Shown here in pieces: positions 17,724 through 27,900 of a DNA stretch of 64,000 bases. The notes below the pieces were generated by a model. The model did no database searches, was not told the DNA's origin, and saw only the letters and a program-made list of their open reading frames with translations. The stretch spans positions 3,720,001 to 3,784,000 of the forward strand of contig NZ_CP080417.1 in NCBI RefSeq assembly GCF_019457535.1, in the 5' to 3' direction. Numbering within the stretch: the stretch's first letter is position 1; the number at the start of each line of letters is the position of its first letter. A program made the position numbers and the translations under genes. This stretch comes from Shewanella halotolerans. Lineage in GTDB: Bacteria; Pseudomonadota; Gammaproteobacteria; Enterobacterales; Shewanellaceae.

Positions 17724-17837
17724 GCCCTGTGAGATCCCGGTCACGCAGCATTTCTACTGGGATTGGGTTAGATAAGAAATCGCTAATTCGCGTAATACAG
17801 CACAGTTTATTGCTGCGGAAAATTGTAGTATTTCAGC

Positions 17838-19802
17838 ATGAAACGCTTACTGCTCTGCCTAATCTTCTTCAGCTTTCCCGCACTATCGCAGGAGAGTATC
17901 GTCTTTGGCGTCCACTCGAAAACCGCGCCGCTGGAGTGGCGCAACAACGGTGTGGATCAGGGTTTCAACATAGAGTTGATGCACAGAATTGGCCAGCTGA
18001 CCGATAAGCGGATCATCATCCGCCGAAAGAGCTTTCAACAGCTGGTGAAAGATGTGCACAATCCCGGCAGCGACATCGACGTGATCGCCGTGGTCAGCCC
18101 GGTAAACCTGGATCGCAAGCTCAGCCAGTCCGATCCCATCTACGCCACCCACGCCAAGGCCTATACCCTGCAAGGCAAGGCGCTGATCAACAGCTGGACA
18201 GATCTGGTGGGCAAGCGGGTCGCCATCAAGAAGGGCGCCTTCGTCGACGTCTACCTGTCGGGCTACCCACAGAAATTCAACCGTGTGGATGTCGACCTGT
18301 ATGAGACCGGCTTTAAACAGCTGATCGAGGGCGAGGTCGACGTGGTGATCGCCGAGAGCTTCGTGGCCCGCCGCCTGCTGCCCCTCTACCCGTCGGTGCG
18401 CAGCTCGAGTGATGCCCTCATCTATGGCGCCTTCAACTTCGTCTGCAACGGCAAGAAAGCCGCCTTGATGCAGGAGATCAACGACGCCCTACGTCAGCTC
18501 AAGCTATCTGGGGAATATGACCGCCTGGTCAACAAGTGGTTTGGTACCGGCCGCGAGAAGGTGGATCTGACCTCCACCGAGAAGCGCATGTTCTCCCTGG
18601 CGATCCTGGTGGCCATCGTCTCGGCCAGCGGCATGATCTATACCGGCTTCATCAGCGCCAGCCTGCGCAGACGTAAGAAGGCCCTGGACGCCGAGCTCAT
18701 TCAACGTCGCCGGGTCGAGGCGGAGATCTCCAACATCTCCAAGCAGTTTCAGTCGGTATTGGACGGTATTCCCCACGGCGTGACCATAGTCAATCGCGAG
18801 CTGCAACGCCTGTGGAGTAATGATAATAACGTGCATCTGCTGATCTCTGAGGACTTCCATTACATAGATGATCAAGCCTTCGATCTCAGGCCCGCCGTGC
18901 TGCAGGTGCTCAACGAGCAGAAGTCGCTGATTGCCGACATGATGTATCAGGAGCAATATTGGCAGCTGCAGATCCACCCCATCGCCAATGATCAGGTGGT
19001 GGTGCTGCTGGAAGAATCCACCGAGCAGCACAAGCTACGTCAGGCCAACGAAGAGGCCAGCCGTTTAGCATCGCTTGGGGAGCTGTCTGCCGGCATCGCC
19101 CACGAGATCAACAACCCGACTGGGCTGATCCTGCACGCCATCTCGCTATTTTCGGCGGCCATCAAGGACCTAAATCCGGCGGCCAACTATTATCAGCAGC
19201 AGAACCCCTTCTGGCAGATCGCCGGGCTCGCGCCCAGCCAGGCCATGGAGGAGATGGCGGTGAGCAGCGACACCATAGAGGAGGCCGCCAAGCGCATCAG
19301 CCGTATCGTCAACGATCTCAAGCGCTACGCCCTGCCTAATCTCACCCAAGATCATACGCTGGTCTGCCTCAATGAGGTGGTCGAGGTGGCACTGCGGCTC
19401 ACCGCTAATCAGACCAAGACCCGTCAGGTGACTAAGCTGCTACACCTCCCCAGTCCGAGGATCATGGGGGATGCCCAGCAGCTGCATCAGGTGTTGATCA
19501 ACCTGATCCAAAACGCCTGTCATGCCTGTGCGGCCCACGAAGGCAGCATTCAGATCAGCACCCAGGTGAATCAGGGGCGCGCGCTGATCAAGGTCAACGA
19601 CAATGGCTGCGGCATGGACAGCGCCACCCTCAAGCGTATCACAGAGCCTTTCTTCACCACCCGACGCACCGAGGGAGGCAGCGGCCTGGGCCTGTCGGTC
19701 TGTAGCCGTATCATCAAAGAGCATCAGGGTCAGATGCAGATACACTCGGCGCCCGGTAAGGGCACCCGTATCCAACTTAGTTTTGCCTTGGTTCAGGAGT
19801 AG
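17838..19802 (+). CDS. Sensor histidine kinase with periplasmic SBP_bac_3 domain
   Basis: A 654-residue membrane kinase. A signal peptide leads to a type-3 solute-binding domain (about 20-245: SIVFGVHSKTAPLEW, FNIELMHRIGQL, IEGEVDVVIAES). One membrane segment follows (about 251-273), then a short coil, a PAS-like region and the kinase core. The phosphoacceptor is His422 in GIAHEINNP. The ATPase domain has the N box LINLIQNACHAC, G1 DNGCGMD, F box FFTTRR and G2 GSGLGLS. Such binding domains usually sense amino acids or carboxylates. The regulator gene begins 10 bases after its stop. Position between fccA and a dicarboxylate/amino-acid symporter suggests control of acceptor or substrate use; ligand unknown. 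Confidence 0.88.
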   Translation: MKRLLLCLIFFSFPALSQESIVFGVHSKTAPLEWRNNGVDQGFNIELMHRIGQLTDKRIIIRRKSFQQLVKDVHNPGSDIDVIAVVSPVNLDRKLSQSDPIYATHAKAYTLQGKALINSWTDLVGKRVAIKKGAFVDVYLSGYPQKFNRVDVDLYETGFKQLIEGEVDVVIAESFVARRLLPLYPSVRSSSDALIYGAFNFVCNGKKAALMQEINDALRQLKLSGEYDRLVNKWFGTGREKVDLTSTEKRMFSLAILVAIVSASGMIYTGFISASLRRRKKALDAELIQRRRVEAEISNISKQFQSVLDGIPHGVTIVNRELQRLWSNDNNVHLLISEDFHYIDDQAFDLRPAVLQVLNEQKSLIADMMYQEQYWQLQIHPIANDQVVVLLEESTEQHKLRQANEEASRLASLGELSAGIAHEINNPTGLILHAISLFSAAIKDLNPAANYYQQQNPFWQIAGLAPSQAMEEMAVSSDTIEEAAKRISRIVNDLKRYALPNLTQDHTLVCLNEVVEVALRLTANQTKTRQVTKLLHLPSPRIMGDAQQLHQVLINLIQNACHACAAHEGSIQISTQVNQGRALIKVNDNGCGMDSATLKRITEPFFTTRRTEGGSGLGLSVCSRIIKEHQGQMQIHSAPGKGTRIQLSFALVQE

Positions 19803-19811
19803 CAACAACAG

Positions 19812-21200
19812 ATGAAACTTGCACGCAATATCCTTTTGGTCGACGACGAGGCCTCCTGGCTGCGCACCCTGGCGGTGACCCTCAACCGTCTGGTGCCCGA
19901 GGCAGAGATAGACACCTGCGTCGACAGTCGCCAGGTACTCAATCGCCTGCAGGTAGGCGACTATGCCTTGGTGCTGCTGGACCTCACCATGCCTTTTCAC
20001 TCAGGTGAAGAACTGCTGGGGATGATCCGCGCCGAACACCCCAACACCCGGGTGATCATAGTCACGGGCGTCAACGAGGTGGATACTGCGGTGCGCTGCA
20101 TCAAGCATGGCGCCTACGACTACTTCATCAAGACAGACAATGTCAGCGACCTGGCCCATACGGTGCGCCGCGCGCTGGAGGTGGTGGGGCTGGAGCGCAA
20201 CTATCTGCATATCAAGGAGCGCTTTCTCAGCCGCACCTTAGATAACCCCAAGGCCTTTAATAATATTCTTACCTGCGAGCCGGCGTTGCTGGATCAGTTT
20301 CGCTATCTCGAGGCCGTCGCCTTCAGCCCAGAGCCCCTGTTGATCCACGGCGAGAGCGGTACCGGCAAGAGCGAGTTTGCCCGCTCCTGCCATCAGCTGT
20401 TCAGCCCAGAGCAACCCTTCGTCAGCCTCAACCTGGCCGGGATCAACAGCGACACCTTCGAGCTTAAGCTGTGTGGCCGCCTCAGCCATAAGCCAAACGG
20501 TGAGGTCGATGCCGTCACCGGCTTGCTCCATCAGGCAGGTAGCGGCGTGCTTTATCTGAGCGAGATAGGCGCCCTGCCCCTGAGCGCCCAGATCACCTTG
20601 CTGGAACTTATCGAGAGCCGAAGCTACTCGCCCCAGGGCAGCGACAGCCGCTTCCCCATCAAGTGTAAGTTTGTGGTCTCCACCCAGGACGATCTGCTGA
20701 CCCTCAACAAGGCGGGCGAGTTTCGCAGCGATCTCCTCTACCGGCTGCGCGCCCACAAGATAAGGCTACCGCGCCTGGCCGAGCGTCCGCTGGATATCGC
20801 CATGCTGATCAACCACTTCATCGCCGAGGCCGCCGAGGAGATGTCGCTGAGCGCGCCGCAGCAACCCAGGGATCTGGCGCCCAAACTACTGGATTACGAC
20901 TTTCCCGGTAACCTTAACGAGCTCAAGGGGATGGTGTTCGATGCCGTCAGTCGCAGCGACGGTGTCACCCTCAATATCTCCCCCTTCATGGAGGCGATAA
21001 AGGAGCATAAGTCGCTGGACACCGCCCCCGGGGATCACATCATCTTTCCTAAGTCGCTGCCCACCCTGGCACAGATGAATCAGGCCTTGATCGACGAGGC
21101 CATGAGCCGCACCGCCAACAACCAGACCGCCGCCGCGCAGATGCTGGGGATCAGCCAAAGCGCCCTCAGCCGGCGCCTGACCAAGGGGCAGGAAAACTAG
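19812..21200 (+). CDS. NtrC-family response regulator with degenerate AAA+ domain
   Basis: A 462-residue regulator. The receiver has acidic D11-D12 and phosphoacceptor D57 (LLDLTMP). The AAA+ domain keeps Walker A GESGTGKS (180-187) and the arginine-finger region FRSDLLYRLRAHKIRLP. The GAFTGA sigma-54 contact loop is absent: the region reads LCGRLSHKPNGEVDAVTGLL. Walker B has SE instead of DE (GVLYLSEIG). The C terminus is a Fis-type helix-turn-helix (NNQTAAAQMLGISQSALSRR). It probably binds DNA but acts without sigma-54 contact, perhaps as a sigma-70 regulator like TyrR-type relatives. Cotranscribed with the upstream kinase. The twin palindromes at 17679-17723 are a plausible target. Confidence 0.85.
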   Translation: MKLARNILLVDDEASWLRTLAVTLNRLVPEAEIDTCVDSRQVLNRLQVGDYALVLLDLTMPFHSGEELLGMIRAEHPNTRVIIVTGVNEVDTAVRCIKHGAYDYFIKTDNVSDLAHTVRRALEVVGLERNYLHIKERFLSRTLDNPKAFNNILTCEPALLDQFRYLEAVAFSPEPLLIHGESGTGKSEFARSCHQLFSPEQPFVSLNLAGINSDTFELKLCGRLSHKPNGEVDAVTGLLHQAGSGVLYLSEIGALPLSAQITLLELIESRSYSPQGSDSRFPIKCKFVVSTQDDLLTLNKAGEFRSDLLYRLRAHKIRLPRLAERPLDIAMLINHFIAEAAEEMSLSAPQQPRDLAPKLLDYDFPGNLNELKGMVFDAVSRSDGVTLNISPFMEAIKEHKSLDTAPGDHIIFPKSLPTLAQMNQALIDEAMSRTANNQTAAAQMLGISQSALSRRLTKGQEN

Positions 21201-21219
21201 CCCCGCCAAATGGGCATAA

Positions 21220-21248
21220 AAAAAGCCTCTCATCATGAGAGGCTTTTT
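21220..21248. terminator. Bidirectional terminator
   Basis: Stem AAAAAGCCTCTCAT / ATGAGAGGCTTTTT, between the convergent regulator and symporter genes. Confidence 0.9.
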
Positions 21249-21260
21249 CATTTAAAGGTC

Positions 21261-22523
21261 TTAGGCCGTCTGCTGCTGACGCGCTTCTTCTTGCGCCTCG
21301 TCATGGGCGTTCTCTGTGGCGTCGACTATGGTGAGCACAGCGGCGTCACCCACGACGTTACAAGAGGTCAGTACCATGTCGATCAGTCTATCCAGCGCCG
21401 CGACAATCACGAAGGCCTCGACTGGCAGACCCATCTGGTGGATCAGCACGCCAATCATCACCATGCCGCCGCCTGGCACGCCACCTGCGCCGACAGACAG
21501 CAGGAAGATGCTGAACAGCAGGGCTGGCAGCTGATCCATGGCAATCGGAGCGCCGAAGGAGTTGGCCACGAAGAAGATGGCGATGGTGATATAGATAGAG
21601 ACGCCGCCCATGTTCATGGTCGCCCCCAGCGGCACGCCAAAACCGGCCACGGCACGCTTCACGCCCAGCTTCTCTGTGAGGGTACGCATGGTAACAGGAA
21701 TAGTGGCATTCGAGCTGGCTGTCGACAGGGAGAACAGAATCTGCTCCTGGGTCTTGGCGCGGAAGGTCTTAGCAGACACTGGGGTAAACAGACTCACCGC
21801 CCAAGGGTAGACCACGAAGATCCACAGGAGCAGCAGGCTGAGGATCACCACCAGGTATTCGACCACGCTGAGGAAGAGGCTCGCCTCCAGGGTCGCGCCC
21901 AGCTTAAACATCAGCGCAAACACACCGATAGGCGCCAGCTGCATCACCACACTGATAAGCTTCATCATCAGCTTGTTGCCTTCCATAAAGCCCTGTTGCA
22001 GTAGCGGCACGGCGCCATTCATCGCCTTGATGACACCACCGACCAACAGCGCCATGAAGATCACCTGCAGCATATTGCCCGAGGTGAAGGCGGCTACCGG
22101 GTTACTCGGCACTATATTGACGATCAGCTGCATCAGGTTAGGCAGCTCGGTAGCTGTGATCTCGGCGCCCGTGCCCCCCGTCATGTCGACCCCGAGTCCC
22201 GGCTTAAGCAGCAGGGCTACGGTCAGGGCGGCGAAGATGGCCACCAAGGTATTGATAATGTAGAAACCGAAGGTCTTGCCGCCGAGGCGACCAAAGCTCT
22301 TGAGGTCATCGAGTTCCAACACGCCGCAGACGATGCTGACGAAGACCAGGGGAACCACCATCATCATGATCATGTTGACGAACATGGTACCCAGCCCGGA
22401 AGCGACCTCGACCAGGGTGCCGGAGAAGAACCCGACATCGGCCAAGAAATATTGAATGATGCTACCCAGAATCAGGCCAGAAAAGAGGCCGATAAAGATG
22501 CGCGTAGAAAGTGATTTAGTCAT
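21261..22523 (-). CDS. Dicarboxylate/amino acid:cation symporter (DAACS family)
   Basis: A 420-residue inner-membrane symporter of the GltP/DctA family. It has about eight hydrophobic helices and the family blocks MMVVPLVFVSIVCGV, the serine-rich reentrant loop FSLSTASSNATIPVTM, the PLGATMNMGGVSIYI motif with the NMGG cation/substrate signature, and SVGAGGVPGGGMVM. Substrates in this family are C4-dicarboxylates, glutamate or serine/threonine; sequence alone does not decide. It is convergent with the kinase-regulator pair and could be regulated by it. Its leader can form three hairpins. Confidence 0.88.
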   Translation of the reverse strand: MTKSLSTRIFIGLFSGLILGSIIQYFLADVGFFSGTLVEVASGLGTMFVNMIMMMVVPLVFVSIVCGVLELDDLKSFGRLGGKTFGFYIINTLVAIFAALTVALLLKPGLGVDMTGGTGAEITATELPNLMQLIVNIVPSNPVAAFTSGNMLQVIFMALLVGGVIKAMNGAVPLLQQGFMEGNKLMMKLISVVMQLAPIGVFALMFKLGATLEASLFLSVVEYLVVILSLLLLWIFVVYPWAVSLFTPVSAKTFRAKTQEQILFSLSTASSNATIPVTMRTLTEKLGVKRAVAGFGVPLGATMNMGGVSIYITIAIFFVANSFGAPIAMDQLPALLFSIFLLSVGAGGVPGGGMVMIGVLIHQMGLPVEAFVIVAALDRLIDMVLTSCNVVGDAAVLTIVDATENAHDEAQEEARQQQTA

Positions 22524-23111
22524 ATGCTTGCCTTGTTTTGTTGCGCATCTATCGTGCGCTTTTTTTCTTCTCCATCTGACGTGGAGATAGTGATGAGAGC
22601 CGTGGCTCTCCCGTTACTGGTCAGTGATAGTGGATCATGCTAGTGATAATTTCAATCACAATCTGGGCAAGTTAACAAACGCAGAACGGCTAGTTGAAAG
22701 CATCATCCATAACAAGATGATGATTTTTATGATTAAAATATTAGACAGGTAAGTTTGGGCTAATCGGCAAGTTTTACTTATTAGCACAAAAAGCCAACAG
22801 TTCGATCACAAAGACGGCACACAAGCCAGTGAAACACGCCAACAAGAGCAAATTCAACAAGATTAAAAACCATGCAAAATTGAATTTACAGTGATAGTCA
22901 TTACCCACAGGCAGAGGCTAGTGAGATCAACTAGTCACAGACGAAAACGCAGCAGATAGCCAAGAAGGCAGTTAAACAAAAACCGCTAAACCAGCATTTT
23001 GATAAGTTACTGATTTAACGGTTTTAAGTGATTTTTAGCATCAGATAGCAACCGGATAAGCAGTCACTATATTAGTTAACACCTGATCACGGATAATGCT
23101 TAAGCTTGAGC
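22524..23111. other. 588-base region with structured symporter leader
   Basis: The first 90 bases upstream of the symporter start can fold into three hairpins: GCGCA/TGCGC (22543-22559), TCTCCA/TGGAGA (22569-22587) and GAGAGCC/GGCTCTC (22595-22610). Near 22978-23027 a long-loop hairpin (AAACCG / CGGTTTT arms) may end the condensin operon on the minus strand. The rest is AT-rich with no gene. Confidence 0.45.
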
Positions 23112-24332
23112 TTAGGCCAACCACAACTCCACGTCACGTATGATGAAGTTGCCGCTATACACAGGATGGCGCTCGCCTATGGGCTCAAGCTCGAAATAGC
23201 GTCTATGCTCCTCGGGCAAGCCCTCATAGCCGCAGATCACCTGATACAGCCAGCTCTCGGTATCCCAACTAAGTGCCTTAGCCTGATGGTAATCCAGCGC
23301 CGATTGCCTCAGCCCTGAGTCGATCACGGCGCAGAAATACTCATCCACCGCCAGCTTGAGCGGATTGTCGGGAATATCGAAGTCTTCCGCCTCCACCAGG
23401 GCGAAGGGCACGTCATGATCGCGCATCACAAGATCGCGACCGGCGCGGCTAATGCTCTTGATCTGTGACACCATGGCCAGCAACTCGACTTCCTGCGCCG
23501 TGTTGGTCACGTCTACCGCCGCCGGTGCCAAAATCGCCTCGGCGCGGTTAAACAGGGTCGGCAACTGCTTGTGACTCACATGATCCGCCACCTCATAATC
23601 TGGATGCATATCCGTGTAGAGCAGCCAGCCCTTGAGCAGACGGGTACGTCCCTGGATCTGACGGAATCGTCCCAGCAGCTCCAGCAGACGTCCCTGCACC
23701 ACGCTAAGCTCCTGGGTACAGTCGCTCAGAGTCTCCTGCAAGCGAGTCACCAGTAGCTTACGCAGCTCGCGGATATCGCCGGCGATCTCACCCAGCTCGC
23801 TAAACTGGAACATCTCCAGTCCGTTAAGCAGCTCGGTCACCTGACTCTGAGCCAACTCGTTTTCGCGTATCTTGGCGTTGATGGTGCCCACATAGCCGAA
23901 CTCGTTGTTGATACGGCTCCAGAGCACACGAATCGAGTATTTCAGCCCCTCGGTGAAGCTGTAGACCTGCTCGCTGAGATCCGCAAGATAGGCCTCGCTG
24001 GCGCTGTAATCGGCGGCCTGACGGGCCTCCTTGTAGTGGTCGGCAAGGGTCTTGATGGTGGCCAAGGATGAGCCCACATTGGCGTCGATCTGACGATTAC
24101 GCTCGTCGCTCAGCACCTCTTCCAGCAGGGCACGCACCGAGCGTTTCAGTCTCAGCCCCTGTTCCCCCTCGGGCTGCCACAGGATATCCGCCTTACGCAG
24201 CTTGTCGATGGCACCGGCGCGCTCGCCCTCTTCGGTCACAGAGCCGGAGAGGTAGACATCCATGATGAGATCCGCATGGCGCCCCAGCTGCTTAAGTAGC
24301 GTGACCCCCGCCTGATGTAAGTTGCTACTCAT
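23112..24332 (-). CDS. MksF/MukF-like condensin kleisin subunit
   Basis: A 406-residue, largely helical protein. The N-terminal part (ADLIMDVYLSGSVTE to LRLKRSVRALLEEVL) looks like a winged-helix region and is followed by long helices, including YSFTEGLKYSIRVLWSRINNEFG. It is the last gene of a three-gene operon, one base after the E-like gene. Position, size and helical makeup suggest the kleisin of a Muk/Mks-type condensin that bridges the ATPase heads. This is inferred mainly from the operon; direct family identification from sequence alone is less sure. Confidence 0.55.
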   Translation of the reverse strand: MSSNLHQAGVTLLKQLGRHADLIMDVYLSGSVTEEGERAGAIDKLRKADILWQPEGEQGLRLKRSVRALLEEVLSDERNRQIDANVGSSLATIKTLADHYKEARQAADYSASEAYLADLSEQVYSFTEGLKYSIRVLWSRINNEFGYVGTINAKIRENELAQSQVTELLNGLEMFQFSELGEIAGDIRELRKLLVTRLQETLSDCTQELSVVQGRLLELLGRFRQIQGRTRLLKGWLLYTDMHPDYEVADHVSHKQLPTLFNRAEAILAPAAVDVTNTAQEVELLAMVSQIKSISRAGRDLVMRDHDVPFALVEAEDFDIPDNPLKLAVDEYFCAVIDSGLRQSALDYHQAKALSWDTESWLYQVICGYEGLPEEHRRYFELEPIGERHPVYSGNFIIRDVELWLA

Positions 24333-24333
24333 A

Positions 24334-24987
24334 TCAGATCAAGTCCCTCTGGGTTGCGGTTTCCGCCTGGGCCTCCAGGCTGAGTCCTTCGGTTTCATCG
24401 ATAAAGCGGATCACCTCGTAGAGGTAATCCAGCTTGCCGGTGGCGATATAGATCTGCTTCTCCTGGTTGGGACGCAGCAGATATCCCAGCTCCACCAGAC
24501 GCTTAAACACCAGCTTGATCTGCGCATCCACCTGGGTAGAGCTGGAGCCAAACAGGCGATAGTGACTGATCTTGGCCAACTGTTCGCGAAATGCCGGAGT
24601 ATCTTCGATGCGGGTCTGCAGCTCGTTGAGGCGCACCGCCGCCCCTTCGGACAGGGGCGCATCCTGGCCGCTGGCCTCCTGTACCAGCACCAACCACTCC
24701 ACCAGAGGGATCAGCGCATGGCAGATGTCGCGAAACTGACTGGAGATCACCTTACGCTCATCGTCACCCAGTTGCAGGTAACCGCAGAAGAACACCTCGC
24801 CCTCCCCGGCCGAGGCCAGGGTGCGATTGATCTGATTCAGGTATTGCTCGACATTATCACGAGTGGCCTGCGACTTGAGTGCGCGCCAGGCGTCTTCGTT
24901 ACTGGTACGGCAGATAAACTCGCCACGCAGCAAGGCTTCGATCAGGGCGCCCTGGCCCACGAGTACGGTTTGTGTGCTACTGCTCAT
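24334..24987 (-). CDS. MksE/MukE-like condensin accessory subunit
   Basis: A 217-residue soluble protein that fits the KITE-type E subunit of Muk/Mks condensins in size and place. It starts with GALIEALLRGEFICR and contains a winged-helix-like stretch DAQIKLVFKRLVELGYLLR. Its ATG directly follows the TAA of the ATPase gene (24988-24990), and its TGA is one base before the ATG of the F-like gene. Such tight coupling implies stoichiometric expression. Function within the complex is inferred. Confidence 0.55.
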   Translation of the reverse strand: MSSSTQTVLVGQGALIEALLRGEFICRTSNEDAWRALKSQATRDNVEQYLNQINRTLASAGEGEVFFCGYLQLGDDERKVISSQFRDICHALIPLVEWLVLVQEASGQDAPLSEGAAVRLNELQTRIEDTPAFREQLAKISHYRLFGSSSTQVDAQIKLVFKRLVELGYLLRPNQEKQIYIATGKLDYLYEVIRFIDETEGLSLEAQAETATQRDLI

Positions 24988-27900
24988 TTACACAGCCTCC
25001 TTGGCAAAACGCTGGCTCAGCTTATCGGCAATGGGGTTAACTTGTGGCTTAACCACTTGTAATTTCTTGGTTTGCTTGTTGATGATGTATCTGTTGGCAA
25101 ACAGGTTAAGCACCTCAGACTCAGGGTTCGGGAAGGCGCCCAACACCGAGATATTATTATTTTCACAGGCATCGAAGATCTTCTTCACGTTGCCGTGGTG
25201 CAGCGTGCCCAGCTCGTCGATCGGCCAGTGGATAGTGACGTCGGCGCGGCCACGCAGCAATCGGGTGAAGGCCAGCAGGAACTTACACAAGATCAGGTAA
25301 GCCATACCATGGCTCGAGGATTCGTTGAGCTGACGGTCGGTGCGGATCACCAGGTCGCTGTTGCCCTCCTTGAGGCGCAGCTCGATCTCCAATAGCTTGG
25401 CGATGCCGCCGGTCAGGGCGGCGCGGCCGATAATATCCAGGGCGCGGCGCATGCTGCTGGTGTAGTGCTCATCCGGCAAGTCGGCAAAGCCCTCGGCCTT
25501 CCACTGTTTGAACGCCTTAACGAACTCCTCCAGCTCGGGCCAGAACTCCAACTCGCTGATGCGTGAGCGGATACGCACCGCCGACTCGCTCACCCCATCG
25601 AGGAACAGCTCTTCGCCCACCTCACGGGTGATGCGAGCGCTCTGGGAGGCGATGCGGCGGTCGATATCCGCAAGCACGTCGTAAAAGGCCGTCAAGTCGA
25701 TACCAAAGTTACGCCCCTGCTCTCGCAGGCCCATGATCGCCTGTGGCACCATGACATTGAGCAGCTGCTCAAGCTGCGGCACCAGCTTGCGATAGTCCAG
25801 CAGGCGAATGCCCTTGTCGTTGACGAAACTCGACTCCTCGCGGGCGCGCTCCCAGGTCTCAGACAAACTTGAGCCCGACTTGCTGGCGATCACCGAATCG
25901 AAGTGCTCGATATACTGCTTCACCGAGCCCATCAGCTGATCCCGGCGCAGCAGCAGCTCTTCGCCCTGACGCAGACGCTCGGTGAGGCCACCTTGCATCT
26001 CATCCTGGCTCGATGGCAGCTTAAGTTCGGCCAGCTTACGCATCACGGCGCGCAGCTTGGTCAGGTTCTCCGAGGCCTCCACCTGGATGGCGTCGGACTG
26101 CTTGCGCTCGCTATCATATTGCTGGCGCTGATGTTTAATCTCGTTGGCCTTGGTGGTGAGCTGTTGACTCAGCTCGGTCACCGCCATCTTGACCTTGCTC
26201 AGCTCGGTCTGCAGCTTAGGTTTACGGGCCAGCCAGGTGTGTTGATACCAGTCGTCGAAGCGCAGCACCTCGCTGCGGCGCTGCTCCGCCTTGCTGATGT
26301 TGCTCTCCAGCTCACGGATCTCCTGCTTGAGCTTGACGATCTTGGCTTCGTCGACGCCGCGGGATTTCAGCTCATCCTTATACCACTGCTCGCAGGCCTT
26401 CTGCTCCGTCTTGGCCGCCTGACGGCGATCGTTAATATTTTGCTTCACCTGAGAAAGCTGAGCATCCAAGGCACCGACCACTTCCTGCCAGTAGGCCTTC
26501 TTCTCCATGCGCGCCTCGAGCGCCTGCTCGTTCTGCTCATCGATCCACTCCTGGTGCTGGGCCTTGAGCTGTTTCATCTCACTGTCGAGACGGGCGAGAC
26601 GCTTCTGCGAATCGGCCTTGCGAGCGCTGAGTGCCTGATTGATCTTCTCCTGCTCGGCGCGTTTCTCGTCGAACAGGCGGCGCAGATCGTCGCGGCTATT
26701 CTTGTAGGCCGTCTTGGCGAAGGTGAGTTCGCGGTTAAGCTTATCCAGCTCGGCGTTGATGGCCACCAGGGCCTCTTCTGCCTCGGCCTGCAGCTGCTTG
26801 GCACTGGCCAGCGCCTCCTCGGCCTCGCTGTAACGGCCCCTGAGCTCCTGCTCCGAGGCGGCATATTCTGGGGTGGTCAGCGCCTTGAGATCCAGCTCGA
26901 CGCCGCAGAAGCTGTCGCCGCCGGCCGACTTGGCGGGGTGCAGGTCGCTGCGATGTAAAAGCTCTGGGTTGATCAGCTTGCCTATGCTCTCCTCCCAGCC
27001 GTCGACCTCCTTGCGCAGGTACTCAAGCAGGGTATGAGACTGAGGAAAGAGCACCTGATGCAGCTCATCCAGTGCGCCCTGACGCTCGATAACCCTTAGC
27101 CCTGCCTGTCTCAGGCTCTCGTTGGCCTGGTCCCGCTTGGCCCTGAGCTTGCGCTCCTCACCGGCCAGGCGATCCACCATGGCGTTGCACGCCTCCTGCT
27201 CCTCGTCGGCGCGGGAGATGCGCTCATCAAATACCGCCAGGGTCAGCTTCTCTTCTTCGCTGTAGGTGACGCCGTTGACCTGCATCTGCAGCTCGGCCGC
27301 CGTCAGCTTCAGCTGGTATTCCTGCTCGTTGTGCTTGGCGCGGCCCGCCTCCATCTGCTCACGCCAGCTTTGCTCCAGGGCGGCCAGCTCCTCGCGGCCC
27401 GCCTCCTGCTGCTTGTCTCTGGCGCCCCGATGCTTATCCTGTTCTTTATCTAGCTGTTCCAGCTCGCGGTTGAGGTTCTCGCCTATCTTGCTGCGACGGG
27501 CGTTATAGGCCGCCTCGATATCCTGGTGCTTCTCGGTTTGCAGCTTATGACGCTCGGTCAGGTTCTCCAGGCTGGCGCGCCAGCTGGGCAGCTGCTCTAG
27601 ATCCAGCTTGGCTTGCTCGATATCGGCATCGAGAAAACCTGCGTGCTGATCTTCGATGATATCCAGCTCGTGCTCTATCTTGGCGACATCGCCCTTGGCG
27701 GCTGAGAGGTCCAGGTTAAGCTCGTCGCGCAGCTCCTTCCACTCGTCGTCGAGCTGACGCAGCTTGTTGCCGAGATCTTTCGAGCGCTGTTGATTTAGCT
27801 CCTGACGCTCTATCTCCTGGGCCTCATCTTTGCCATAGCCGCGCTTCAGGCCGGCCAGACGCTGCTCCGCGCTCAGTAGCTGATTAAATTCCTGCTCTAA

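Larger units (their letters stand above)
17440..17837. other. Divergent control region fccA / histidine kinase
   Basis: Holds the promoters of fccA (minus) and the kinase-regulator pair (plus), and the twin TATGCA-N4-TGCATA palindromes. An imperfect AAAGTG...CACTTT symmetry occurs near 17511-17532, close to the fccA start. No separate gene is supported. Confidence 0.5.

Noticed and set aside
17728..17744. TGTGAGATCCCGGTCACG as a CRP site before the kinase
   Set aside because: The right half-site is displaced by more than one base from the required spacing.
17591..18007. 138-codon frame upstream of and overlapping the histidine kinase
   Set aside because: Runs out of frame into the kinase start, covers the palindromic operators and shows no domain; the kinase with its signal peptide explains the region.
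25903..26958. 351-codon Leu-rich plus-strand frame
   Set aside because: Antisense to the coiled-coil part of the SMC-like ATPase, whose codon bias opens this frame.
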